Assembly: GCA_964017235.1 (NCBI GenBank)
Contig: OZ024927.1
Location: forward strand, 26,307,160 to 26,371,159
Source: Sabellastarte sp. h YS-2021
Lineage: Eukaryota > Annelida > Polychaeta > Sabellida > Sabellidae
Length of the DNA: 64,000 nt
Direction of reading: 5' to 3'
The notes below the pieces were generated by a model. It had not been told where the DNA came from. It saw only the letters and a program-made list of their open reading frames with translations, and ran no database searches. The position numbers were made by a program, and so were the translations under genes. Below are positions 12,923-22,975 of this stretch, one piece after another. The first letter of the stretch is position 1, and each line of letters starts with the position of its first letter.

Positions 12923-15046
12923 GTGACAAACGAACGCAGCCAAACACCTACAACCACTTCTCTGCGTGCACATCGTGAGGAGGCAGAGGCGGAAACAGGA
13001 AGTGACTTTCCAGGGACAAGATTGAGGGATTTTTGGCAGGTATTGGCAAAAAATCAAGCACATCCCAGAGTAGTAAGTTTACTACAACATGGTTATCGCC
13101 TAGACTTCAAAATTCTACCCAAATTATCGAAAATTCTGCTCATTTTGAGCAAATATCACAACAAAAACAAAGATGGCGCTCTACACGAAGCAGTTCAGGC
13201 CATGCTTGCAAAAAAGGCGATAACTCATGTCAGGAAACCCTCTACTCTGGGATATTACAGCAGACTGTTTCTGGTACCCAAACCCATGAAAAGGTGGAGA
13301 CCAGTGATAGATTTAAGTATGTTGAACACCCATTTACATGTTCCAACTTTCAAAATGGAAACAGCCGAATCTATCAGGAAGTCGATTCGAAAAGGGGAGT
13401 GGGTCACCTCGATAGACCTCACAGACGCTTATTTTCATGTTCCAATACATCCACAATCTCAAAAATATCTGAGATTTCAGACCAAAAAAGGGGTTTTTCA
13501 ATTTCAGGCTCTCCCTTTTGGTGTCGCGACAGCTCCCCTAGAGTTTACTCGCATTGTGAAAGAGGTAAAACTCATAGCTCAAGCCAGGAACCTCAGAATC
13601 CATCAATATCTAGACGACTGGCTTCTTTGGTCACCAACAAAGGATCAATGTCTCAAAGATTCAAAAAATTTAGTGAAATTGGTCCAAGAACTAGGCTGGC
13701 TCATCAATTTCCAAAAATCGGAATTGGTTCCCACACAAAATCTAGATTTTCTGGGTTATCACTTCGATCTTCAGAGGGGTCTGGTTTTTCCAACCCAAAA
13801 GAAACTCGATCGGTTAAAAGTTCAGACTGTTTCCATCAGAAAGTCATTAGTCTTGACTCCAAGAAAGCTCATGTCACTCATAGGGACATTAGCTTCCTTA
13901 GAAAAAACAGTACCTCTGGGAAGGTTACACATGAGACCTTTTCAGTGGTACCTAAGGTCACACTGGAAGTTTCCCCAGTCACTGGACAAAAGCATCTCAG
14001 TAACAAGGAATTTCCTGAATTATCTCAAATGGTGGGAGGATCTACAAAATCTTATGGCAGGTGCTCCTATCCATCCTCATGTTCACAACACTTTGGTGTT
14101 CACAGATGCCTCCCAAAAAGGCTGGGGAGCTCACTTGAATGAAATAGTCCTCAGTGGCCTCTGGTCAAACAAGGAGGCTCAGCTTCACATCAACATATTG
14201 GAGCTAAAAGCTGTTCTTCTGGCCCTAAAGGGGTTTCAGGAGCACTTGCAAGGTCAAAGCGTGCTCATCTGTTCAGACAACAGTACAGTAGTATCTTATC
14301 TGAACAAAGAAGGAGGCACCCATTCCATAGAAATGTGTGCTCTTATCTGGAGAATTCTGGCATTTACAAATTCCAGAAGGATCCAGATAAGAGCAAGACA
14401 TGTACCTGGATCCCTAAATGTGATAGCAGACTCCCTATCAAGAAGGGACAAGGTCATACAAACAGAGTGGTCCCTTCACCAACAGATATTCAACCAAATT
14501 TGCAAAATTTGGCACACACCAATGGTAAACCTGTTTGCAACTCATCTAAATTACAAACTTCCAATTTATGTATCTCCTGTCCCAGACAAAAAGGCTTGGA
14601 AAATAGATGCATTGAATATCTGTTGGGAAGGCCTAGACGGCTATGTCTTCTGTCCAGTAGCCATCCTGCCACAAGTAATTAAAAAAATAATAACATACCC
14701 ATGCAGGATGATAGTACTGGCCCCAGGGTGGCCAGGGATGCCATGGTTTTGGGATCTGGTGGATCTCTCGACCAGGGTACCCCTACAGCTCCCTCACTGG
14801 AAGACACTTCTGAAACAGCCACATTCCAACAGGTTCCACAACAACGTGGAGTACCTGAATCTACATGTGTGGCTTCTGGATTCCAGGAATCCAATTCTGG
14901 AAGATTCTCATCTGAGGTGGCAGAAAGAATTAAGGCACCTCAGAGGGAATCCTCAAGAAAAGTCTATCAATCAAGGTGGGTCATTTATGGGCAATGGTGC
15001 TCACAGAATAAGGTGGACATCACCTCAACAACTGTTCCCCAGGTAG
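12923..15046 (+). CDS. DIRS relic 1, reverse transcriptase / RNase H / methylase-like ORF
   Basis: A 707-codon open frame, uninterrupted although its surroundings are broken. It has no ATG at its start; the first codon of the open track is GTG, and the true start is unknown. RT motifs: WVTSIDLTDAYFHVPIH at about residues 160-176 and HQYLDDWLLWS at about 227-237 (catalytic YxDD at 229-232). RNase H: FTDASQKGWGAHL at about 390, ELKAVLLAL, ICSDNSTVVSYL, and RARHVPGSLNVIADSLSR. After it comes the conserved DIRS C-terminal region (VNLFATHLNYKLPIYVSPVP), usually described as a Dam-like methylase domain. The frame is gag frame +1. The recombinase frame overlaps it along its length. Confidence 0.88.
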   Translation: MTNERSQTPTTTSLRAHREEAEAETGSDFPGTRLRDFWQVLAKNQAHPRVVSLLQHGYRLDFKILPKLSKILLILSKYHNKNKDGALHEAVQAMLAKKAITHVRKPSTLGYYSRLFLVPKPMKRWRPVIDLSMLNTHLHVPTFKMETAESIRKSIRKGEWVTSIDLTDAYFHVPIHPQSQKYLRFQTKKGVFQFQALPFGVATAPLEFTRIVKEVKLIAQARNLRIHQYLDDWLLWSPTKDQCLKDSKNLVKLVQELGWLINFQKSELVPTQNLDFLGYHFDLQRGLVFPTQKKLDRLKVQTVSIRKSLVLTPRKLMSLIGTLASLEKTVPLGRLHMRPFQWYLRSHWKFPQSLDKSISVTRNFLNYLKWWEDLQNLMAGAPIHPHVHNTLVFTDASQKGWGAHLNEIVLSGLWSNKEAQLHINILELKAVLLALKGFQEHLQGQSVLICSDNSTVVSYLNKEGGTHSIEMCALIWRILAFTNSRRIQIRARHVPGSLNVIADSLSRRDKVIQTEWSLHQQIFNQICKIWHTPMVNLFATHLNYKLPIYVSPVPDKKAWKIDALNICWEGLDGYVFCPVAILPQVIKKIITYPCRMIVLAPGWPGMPWFWDLVDLSTRVPLQLPHWKTLLKQPHSNRFHNNVEYLNLHVWLLDSRNPILEDSHLRWQKELRHLRGNPQEKSINQGGSFMGNGAHRIRWTSPQQLFPR

Positions 15047-15634
15047 CAGAATTTTTAAACTACCTGTTCACAGTCAAAAACCTCAAACCAGCTACAATTA
15101 CTGGCTATAGAACAGCAATAGCTGATGCTTTGGGTTCTCAGGGTGAACTCATCTCAAAAAGTCTAGAACTGAATAGACTTATTGCCAGCTTCACCAGGGA
15201 TAGACCTAAACCAAATAGATCCATACCTACATGGGACCTCTCCTTGGTCCTCTTAGGTTTGACAAAACCTCCTTTTGAGCCTTTATCTGAGGCTCCTTTG
15301 ATTTTTTGTTTATTTGTTTATTTGGGGTTTTACGTCGCTTTCAACACTGTACAGGTCATATCACGACGGGTAGTTGGAAGGGCAGAGGAAACCAGTACAT
15401 AGAGTTCGCTAGGGTTGTGTACTGTAAACTGCCGACCAACGGCAAGCAACTACCAGCTTTCCCACTTACGGCCATGACGGGGATCGATCCCCGGCCGCAG
15501 AGGTGGGAGGCGAGAGTGTTACCACTCTGCCACCGTGGCCCCTCTGAGGCTCCTTTGAAGTGGCTAACTTACAAGACAGTTTTCCTGCTGGCTTTAGCCT
15601 CAGGTAAAAGAAGGAGTGAGATACATGCTTGGAC
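13006..15634 (+). pseudogene. DIRS relic 1, tyrosine recombinase frame overlapping RT
   Basis: This frame continues directly from the gag TGA at 13,003. It is open to a TGA at 14,140, then to a TAA at 14,680, then through the recombinase N-terminal region (KVYQSRWVIYGQWCSQNKV, about 14,960). Only two stops occur in about 680 codons, and all of it overlaps the open RT frame. The upstream part is serine/lysine-rich and unrecognised. The recombinase is split by a SINE at 15,301-15,542, resumes with SGKRRSEIHAW (first catalytic arginine) and ends at 15,634, where element T is inserted. The HxxR box and the nucleophilic tyrosine are therefore missing. In DIRS elements this enzyme integrates circular DNA copies without target duplication. 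Confidence 0.8.
15301..15542 (-). mobile_element. tRNA-derived SINE inserted in DIRS 1 recombinase
   Basis: It is flanked by a perfect 15-bp duplication, tctgaggctcctttg, at 15,286-15,300 and 15,543-15,557. Read on the minus strand it begins ggggccacggtggcagag, with a box-A-like TGGCAGAGTGG and a box-B-like GGATCGATCC about 35 bases further on, the internal promoter of a pol III tRNA-derived SINE. The 3' tail lies at the T-rich left end. A diverged partner is at 19,635-19,800. Confidence 0.9.
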
Positions 15635-18202
15635 TGCCGCAGCATTTATCTCCCGCCTGGAATCAGTAATAATGGAGAACTAAATGAGATAAGGGCTTTA
15701 TAGTAAGATAACCCCACTTGACATTGAAGAATGGGTCAAAGGTAAAAATCAGCAGTCTCAGGCCTTTACTTCCTTTAAGTTGTTTTCACATTTGGAACCC
15801 CTATTAGCAATGATAGGGAGATATAAGGCCTTTTTAATAGGATAATCCCATTTAACATGTGATAAGACAGCCATTTTGGCTTCGAAACTAGGTCAAATTA
15901 CTATCAGCTTAACTTTCTTGGCCATATATATTTTGCGCATATTTGATGAACCTAGCTGCAATATTTCACGTTTTAGAGCATCTTAATGAATTTTAAATAA
16001 TTGGATATGGTGGCCATTTTGTTTTTCAAAATAAGGCCAAAATTTTTCTCAGACAAAAGATTTGAAGGCCAAGAGTTTTAATGGTCTGAACCTGTAAGAG
16101 CAATATTAGGGGAGATAGAAGACCTCTTAAAATGTAAATTTGATGAAGCTAGCTGGAATTTTCGACATTTAGAACAACTGTATGATTTTTAAACAATTGG
16201 CTATGGCTGCCATTTTGTTTTCCAAAATGAGGCCTAAATTTTGCATAAACATTCCTTGCAAATTTGATGAAGATGTCTTTATAAATGATTAAGATATTAA
16301 GGTTTATGCTGAAACCTGACAAACGGATGCACGGACGGATGCACAAACAGATGCACACACGCATGGAAGCTGTTTACAATTTTAGACCACAGCCTTTGCT
16401 TTTCATGGTCTGTCTTTACAATCTGAAGCCACAGCACCAATAATATGGGAGAAATAAGGACGTTTTAGTGTGACGACCTTGAAGCAGGGGTCAAAGGTCA
16501 AATTCAACACATGGAAAAGATTACCAGGCCATGACTTCGTACAAGTTGATTTCACATTCCGAACCTCTAGGAGCAATATTTGGGTAGATATAAGGCCTTT
16601 TTAATAGGATAATCCCGTTTGACATTAAACATGCGATATGGCGGCCATTTTGTTTTTTGAACTAGGTGAAATTTATTATCAGGCTAGCTTTTCTAGCCAT
16701 ATAGCTTTTGTGCAAATTTGATGAAGCTAGCTGGAATATTTCAAGATTTAGAGCACCTTTACGATTTTCAAACAATGAGCTATGGCGGCCATTTTGTTTT
16801 TCAAAATGAGGCTAAAATTTTTCAGAGACAGGTTTTCATAGCCATAAACATTCCCTGCAAATTTGGTGAAGATATGCAATATTTGGGAGATATAAGGCCT
16901 TTTTAATAGAATAACCCTGTTTGCCATTAAACATGCGATATGGCGGCCATTTTGTTTTTTGAACTAGGTGAAATTTATTATCAGACTAGCTTTTCTAGCC
17001 ATATAGCTTTTGTGCAAATTTGATGAAGCTAGCTGGAATATTTCAAGATTTAGAGCGCCTTTACAATTTTGAAACAATTAGGTATGGCGGCCATTTTGTT
17101 TTACAAAATGAGGCTAAAATTTTTCAGAGACAGGTTTTCATAGCCATAAACATTCCCTGCAAATTTGGTGAAGATATGCAATATTTGGGGAGATATAAGG
17201 CCTTTTTAATAGGATAACCCTGTTTGACATTAAACATGTGATATGGTGGCCATTTTGTTTTTTGAACTAGGTCAAATTTATTATCAGGCTAGCTTTTCTA
17301 GCCATATAGCTTTTGTGCGAATTTGATGAAGCTAGGTGGAATATTTCAAGATTTAGAGCACCTTTAGGATTTTCAAACAATTAGCTATGGCGGCCATTTT
17401 GTTTTTCAAAGTGAGGCTAAAATTTTTCAGAGACAGGTTTTTATAGCCATAAACATTCCCTGCAAATTTGGTGAAGATATGTTCATAAGTGAATGAGATA
17501 TTAAGGTTTATGCAAAAACGTGACGAACGGACGGACGGACGTACATACGGAAGGCGTTTTATAATCTCCTGACCACGGCCTTCGGCCGGCGGGAGATAAT
17601 AGCTTTTCTAGCCATATAGCTTTTGTGCGAATTTGATGAAGCTAGGTGGAATATTTCAAGATTTAGAGCACCTTTAGGATTTTCAAACAATTAGCTATGG
17701 CGGCCATTTTGTTTTTCAAAGTGAGGCTAAAATTTTTCAGAGACAGGTTTTTATAGCCATAAACATTCCCTGCAAATTTGGTGAAGATATGTTCATAAGT
17801 GAATGAGATATTAAGGTTTATGCAAAAACGTGACGAACGGACGGACGTACGGAAGGCGTTTTATAATCTCCCGACCACGGCCTTCGGCCGGCGGGAGATA
17901 ATAGCTTTTCTAGCCATATAGCTTTTGTGCGAATTTGATAAAGCTAGGTGGAATATTTCAAGATTTAGAGCACCTTTAGGATTTTCAAACAATTAGCTAT
18001 GGCGGCCATTTTGTTTTTCAAAGTGAGGCTAAAATTTTTCAGAGACAGGTTTTTATAGCCATAAACATTCCCTGCAAATTTGGTGAAGATATGTTCATAA
18101 GTGAATGAGATATTATGGTTTATGCAAAAACGTGACGAACGGACGGATGGACGGAAGGCGTTTTATAATCTCCCGACCATGGCCTTCGGCCGACGGGAGA
18201 TA
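15635..18202 (-). mobile_element. array element T (Helitron-like, non-autonomous)
   Basis: The 5' tip, on the minus strand at the right end, reads TATCTCCCG, with a palindromic 'ggccttcggcc' core and short ACGG repeats behind it. The inverted tip GGCGGGAGATA lies just inside the other end (about 15,641-15,651), close to the point where DIRS 1 homology stops. The interior is a tandem array, period about 302-303 bp, carrying 'atggcggccattttgtttt' twice per unit. Three rightmost units (ending about 17,600, 17,903 and 18,202) each include the 5' tip hairpin, so the tip itself has been tandemly copied. No protein-coding capacity. Confidence 0.7.
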
Positions 18203-19585
18203 ATAAAGAGATGTCTTGTGCTAACCAAGGTAAACAGCAACTGCTTCAACATGCCAAGGGAGAAAATCATAGAAAATATTCAAATAATAAAAGGGGACAA
18301 GGAATCCTTGCATTGGTGTGTGGACCAAAGAATAAGGAAAAGAATGGAGATGGAACAGAAAACATGAAGACTGCAAGTGATGCTTCAGCCTCTCAACAAA
18401 CATTAAGTTATTCAGTACCAAGAGAACCCTCACTCAAAGCAGAAATCATCTGGTTATTATACATGTGCCATAATCATCCCATCTACAGGTCTTGTGATGG
18501 GCTACCAGGTGTTTTTCAGGCCATGTTTCCAGATTCTCAAATTGCAGCCAATTTATCGATATTTAGAACCAGGGCTTCCTACATGATATCTGATGGTCTT
18601 GGACCAGAATTTCTAAGACAACTTTTGGATGATGTGATGAAATCTGATATGTTCACAATGCATTATGATGAGGCTACTAACAAGGAAGGTAAAAAGCAGC
18701 TAGATTTACATGTGAGGTACTGGTCAGCTGTGACTGATGATGTTAGAGTGACATTCTACAAAGCCATTGATTTGCCACAGGTGCTATTGTGTATGATGAA
18801 ATTACTTCAGCATTGGATAAAGATGGTGTGTCTCTGACTAAACTACTCACTTTGGCAAATGATGTGCCAAATGTAAATAAAACTATTTACAGACTTATTA
18901 ATGAGAAAGTGGTCTCACTGAGAGACTCTCCTCTCATGAACTGTGACACATGCCCTCTACACTCAACTCATAATACCTTTGGAGCTGGAGTTGGAGCTTA
19001 TGGTAAGGACACTCAAGAACTTGCTATTGATCTGTACTCGTTCTTTAAAGCATCTGCAGCTAGAAAAGAGGATCTAAGAAAAGTACCGGCAGGGCTCAAC
19101 TTAGAAGAGTATATGTTTCTTCGTTATTGTCCAACCAGGTGGTTGACTCTTGTTGCATGCCTTACAAGAATTGTCCAACAATTGGATGTCATTATTGAGA
19201 TGTGGAAAGCATTTGCAAAGTTGGGTGAAAAAGAAAGACCCCAAAGTGCAGCCTACAGGCGAATTGTTACAAAATTAGCCAAGAAGGATGAGCTGCTTGT
19301 TAGGCTGGAATTCATCATTGCTATATCAAAATTATTTGAAGAATTCCTTAGTTTCTTTCGAAAAAGGGAGCCTCTGATTCATTTGCTCAGTTTGAAAATG
19401 AATGAATTCCTTGAGTGGCTGTTGAAAAAAATTCATAAAGCCTGAATTTATCACAAAAGAAGACCTTTCTTCGGTGGATGTTTCTGCAAAGTGTCAACTG
19501 TCAGATGTAGATGTCATTATTGGTGAAAAGACAAGGGGAGCTCTGAAAAATTTGAAGGCACATGAGCAGAAATATGAACTGCTTG

Positions 19586-20241
19586 GTATGTAAATAATGT
19601 TTCAGTCAGTGCCATTAACAGCCTGAGGGTTAATTAAATTTTATTTGTTTGGGCTTTACATTGCTTTAAACACATTGTATTGGTCTTATCACGATGGGTA
19701 GCTCACTGATAGAGGAAACCAGAGCAGTTTTATTGGTCAAGCTTCCTGCTGTGTAAACGACCTACCTTCAGCAAGTATGTCACCAACTTCCCCACATAAG
19801 CAAAACCTTTACTTATTTGCCTTATTGGCAAAAAAGAGATGGTTGAAACATGTGTTTTTAAAAATTTTTATGGACTTTTCTTCCCCTTTACAGCAACAGC
19901 TTATTTGCTCTCTATTTTAGCGGCCATCTTGAATTTCTTTAAAAAACACAAAAATGTGTTTATCTCATAAACACTGAGAGATCTCAGCTGAAGTTTGTAC
20001 CCATACCCTGTATCAAAAGTGGTGCAATTTCGGTGGATACTATTTGCATCAGTTCTCTGATGCATTGACTTTGCTAAACTTTCTAGTATATATATATATC
20101 AATATAATTATATATTGTTGATGTTGCTTCATCCCACCCTTTATTGACTTTTTATTTGAATATTTGCTTTAATACAGATGCACCATCTTCTAATCAGCTA
20201 TTGTTTCATATCCAAAAAATACTTTACAATTTATTTTATAG
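19586..20241 (+). other. probable intron of the hAT-like gene
   Basis: Donor 'G|gtatgtaaat' at 19,586 and acceptor 'ttattttatag' ending at 20,241. Splicing joins CTT G with GT ATG AAG and gives the phase-consistent peptide ELLGMKSFYS, which fits the hAT pattern. The intron contains a SINE remnant. Confidence 0.55.
19635..19800 (-). mobile_element. SINE remnant, same family as 15,301-15,542
   Basis: It shares 'gctttacattgcttt', 'tatcacgatgggtag' and 'gaggaaaccag' with the intact SINE, in the same order, with many substitutions. The tRNA-like head is missing. It is an older copy lying inside the intron of the hAT-like gene. Confidence 0.75.
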
Positions 20242-21287
20242 GTATGAAGTCATTCTATTCCACAGTTGCTCAGTACCTCCAATGAATCTGCCTTTTAATA
20301 ATGAAAACACACGAGCTGCATCATGCCTAAACCCAGCTAACAAAAAGGAGTGGAAATCATGCCTACAGATATGTGCCCTGGCAAAACAACAACCCATCAT
20401 ATCAGATGATGAAGTGGACTTTATTGCAGATGAGTGGAGGATGTATCAGTGTCTTGAAAGCCAATTGGATGTTGATAGAATTGATCACTACTGGAGATAT
20501 GTATTCAACACCAAAAGCTCAGCTGGTCAAAAAAAATTTCCCTGTGCTAGAAAAGGCTATAAAGGCATTATTGTTGCTGCCACATGGGAATTCTGATGTG
20601 GAAAGGGAATTTTCTACCAACAAAGAAATCCTGGGAAATAACAGACACTCTCTTGACATGCCCTGTTTAAATGGAGAAAGACTTTGTAGGGAAGTAGTTA
20701 GGTTGCACCAGGGAAAACCTGAAAAGGTACCACTCACTAAAAACTCACTAATTCAGGCAGCATCAAGAGCATGGAAGGCTTATGAGATTAGGTTGGCAGA
20801 AAAAAAACAGGAACAGGAAAAGGCAACTGAATAGGAAAAAAGAAAAAAAGAAGAGGAAGAAAGAAGTTTAAAAGAAAGAGAGAAAATTGCCCAGAAAAAT
20901 GATATTCTCAAGGTGAGAGAGGAAAAACTGGAGAAAGAGGAGAAGGAATTAAAGCAAGATTTAGAGATTGGAAAAAAGCTGGTAGAAGATGGCAATAAAA
21001 GTGTCAGACAAGGTTCCAAAGAATGTAACATGACTTTGGTAAATAAAGGTTCTGTGCTGATTGAAACTGGTCAAAATAAAATTGCTGAGGCAGAAATTAA
21101 ACTTTGTAAGATCAGAGAAAAACAGAAGGAGATAGGACAGGAGAAAAACAAAATGATTGAGAAGGCAGTTAACATTCCATCGAGTACAAATGCAGGAAGA
21201 AAAATGAAAGTAAATGAGACAAATAAAGGGTCAGACAGAGTAAAGTTTACAGGGTCAGATAGGATCACACAGAAAAAGGTCAACTGA

Positions 21288-22204
21288 GTCAGACAAAGGA
21301 TCAGACAGAAAAAAGTCAAAGAAATGTCATTCAGAAAAATCATCATCTAAATCAAAATAAGTGTAATGACTGTAATCCATTTGTAGTTTTATAGTAACAT
21401 TAGTTTCTTAATAGTAGTCATTAGTTTAGTTCTGGGTTATTTTTTGGCACTAACTAGTGAACATTAGCTGTTACATATGTGCCACTTACATGCACTTCAG
21501 TTAATATAAGCTTTATTACTGATTTTCAGTAATAGATGTATTTGTACCTATATCATGCTTCTCTTGTGTTAGTTTATGTTTATAAACTATCATTTTGTGA
21601 ACTTATCACAAAAGTATGCACTTGAACAGTGTTTATCTAAGTGTTTATCTCATAAGAGTTGTAATAAAAAGGAGGTAAGGATGGCTGTAAGGGGTGGAGG
21701 AGGCCATAATATTGAAAAAGCTTGCATTTCTCATCAGATTGATGAGTGAAATAGGGTATTAGATCTATAATTTGCTCAAAACCTCCTATATTTTCGTTAG
21801 GTAATTTCTATATTCCTATATTTTGAGATCCAAAAATCCCTTGACGCCATGCTTCTATATCTGAATGACTGTTACCGGTGCATAAAACAGAGAAAATACA
21901 TGGGCCATCATGAAGTCAGTGCACACACACACTACTACAGCAGTCCACTCGGCAATTTCGTTGCTTGGGCTCAGTTTTGCCATATATGGCAAAGGTGTAT
22001 TTTCTTTAATTGCTGATTACTCAGTAATTAAAGTGTGTTTCAAAATTCTGTGTGGGGAAATGATTTACCATATTGTAATAAATGTTTTAAAGGCTTTTTG
22101 TTTTTGGGGTGTAGTAACCCTTTATGATATACTTAACAAAAATAAATTAAATTCCATAATTATAAAAGTAGGGAATGTTTAACAAGGCCTGCAATATACA
22201 ACAA
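21288..22204. other. no gene seen
   Basis: The first part contains repeats of 'gggtcagacag' following the hAT-like coiled coil, probably its degraded 3' end. The remainder is AT-rich without recognisable structure. Confidence 0.4.
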
Positions 22205-22447
22205 ATTACACGTGTTGTCACTATTCGGTGCATGTCATAATACCGTGCATTTCTGTTTAAGAAACCTATCCAGCAATAAATCGGCTATCAACATGTAATA
22301 TTTTATAAAATTTGTATGTAACTGATTTTTTTTCTATGCTCCAGGTCTTTATTTTCTGTAATAACAATGGATAAAATTCATAATTAGTTTGTTGAATATT
22401 GATGCACGGAATTATGACATGCACGGTATTGTGACAACCCGTGTAAT
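22205..22447. mobile_element. MITE with ~46-bp terminal inverted repeats
   Basis: 22,205-22,250 and 22,402-22,447 are near-perfect inverted copies (shared core 'gtgcatgtcataat'). Each end shows TA just outside or inside CACG/CGTG, so a Tc1/mariner-type TA target is possible. No coding sequence. Confidence 0.8.
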
Positions 22448-22975
22448 AATAAAGGGATAAACGTACTACAAAAACAGTCACATTTTAAAATATTTTCTTG
22501 AATACGAATTATAGCAATTTAAAAAATTGTTTATGACTAGTTGAATGTGTATATCAAATGATATCAATACCTGTCCAATGTGTGATTTTCAGGCTTGTTT
22601 TAGGGGGTTTAAGTACATATTTTGTTAACATACATGGCTTTTCGGAAGGAAAAATCACTGGATTTAATTATAAAAAAGTTAGTAATTAATGCTAACTTAA
22701 CAAAATGTAACTTTATTGGGTTTTTAATTTTTTTGCAAAGTTAGCAATTATTATCAATTTTAAATTGAGAAATTCAGCGTTTTTCCTTCAAAAATGACAT
22801 ATGCTGACAAAATATGTGTTGAAACACACAAAACAAGGCTACAAATCACGCATTGTACAGGTATTCATTGCATTTTGATCACACATTGAACTGGTATTCT
22901 TATAAACTTTTTCAAAATTCGAATACAACAAAATATTTTAAAATATGGTTGCTTCCCAAATATCCCTTCATTAAT
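22448..22975. other. no gene seen
   Basis: AT-rich spacer between the MITE and element P1. It contains imperfect inverted segments around 22,700-22,760 ('gctaacttaac' against 'gcaaagttagc'). Nothing else can be supported. Confidence 0.4.

Larger units (their letters stand above)
9119..13005 (+). pseudogene. DIRS relic 1, gag (ORF1), interrupted
   Basis: The start chosen is ATG 9119, because the next residues align with the intact gag at 61,602; an upstream in-frame ATG at 9089 adds ten residues. The N-terminus has a cysteine/histidine cluster (CSVCLGDMLPWDNHQACLKC). The frame breaks near 9625 and again between 9740 and 9900. An L1-like LINE is inserted at 10137-12488, and gag resumes at about 12,489-12,820. 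The C-terminal tail then continues one frame over (12,820-13,005) and ends in a short glycine/arginine-rich stretch. That tail contains a TGA at 12,976 and a final TGA at 13,003. Gag presumably packages element RNA, by analogy with other retroelements. It is dead in this copy. Confidence 0.75.
18211..21287 (+). pseudogene. hAT-type transposase-like gene, decayed
   Basis: An N-terminal BED-like finger remnant (GKQQLLQHAKGENHRKYSN) is followed by MHYDEATNKEGKKQLDLHV, LANDVPNVNKTIYRLINEKV and YCPTRWLTLVACLTRIV. The C-terminal dimerisation motif SDVEREFSTNKEIL lies near 20,590. These are features of hAT-family transposases and genes derived from them. Frames change near 18,785, 19,440, 20,275 and 20,530 (an A-run), and a TAG lies at 20,832, so it is not functional. 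After the TAG the same frame continues as a lysine/glutamate-rich coiled coil to 21,287. A GT-AG intron can be recognised between ELLG and MKSFYSTVAQYL, at 19,586-20,241. Confidence 0.75.

Noticed and set aside
13033..14142. A separate serine-rich host protein
   Set aside because: It overlaps RT throughout and is in frame with gag's end and the recombinase, so it is better treated as part of the DIRS recombinase frame.
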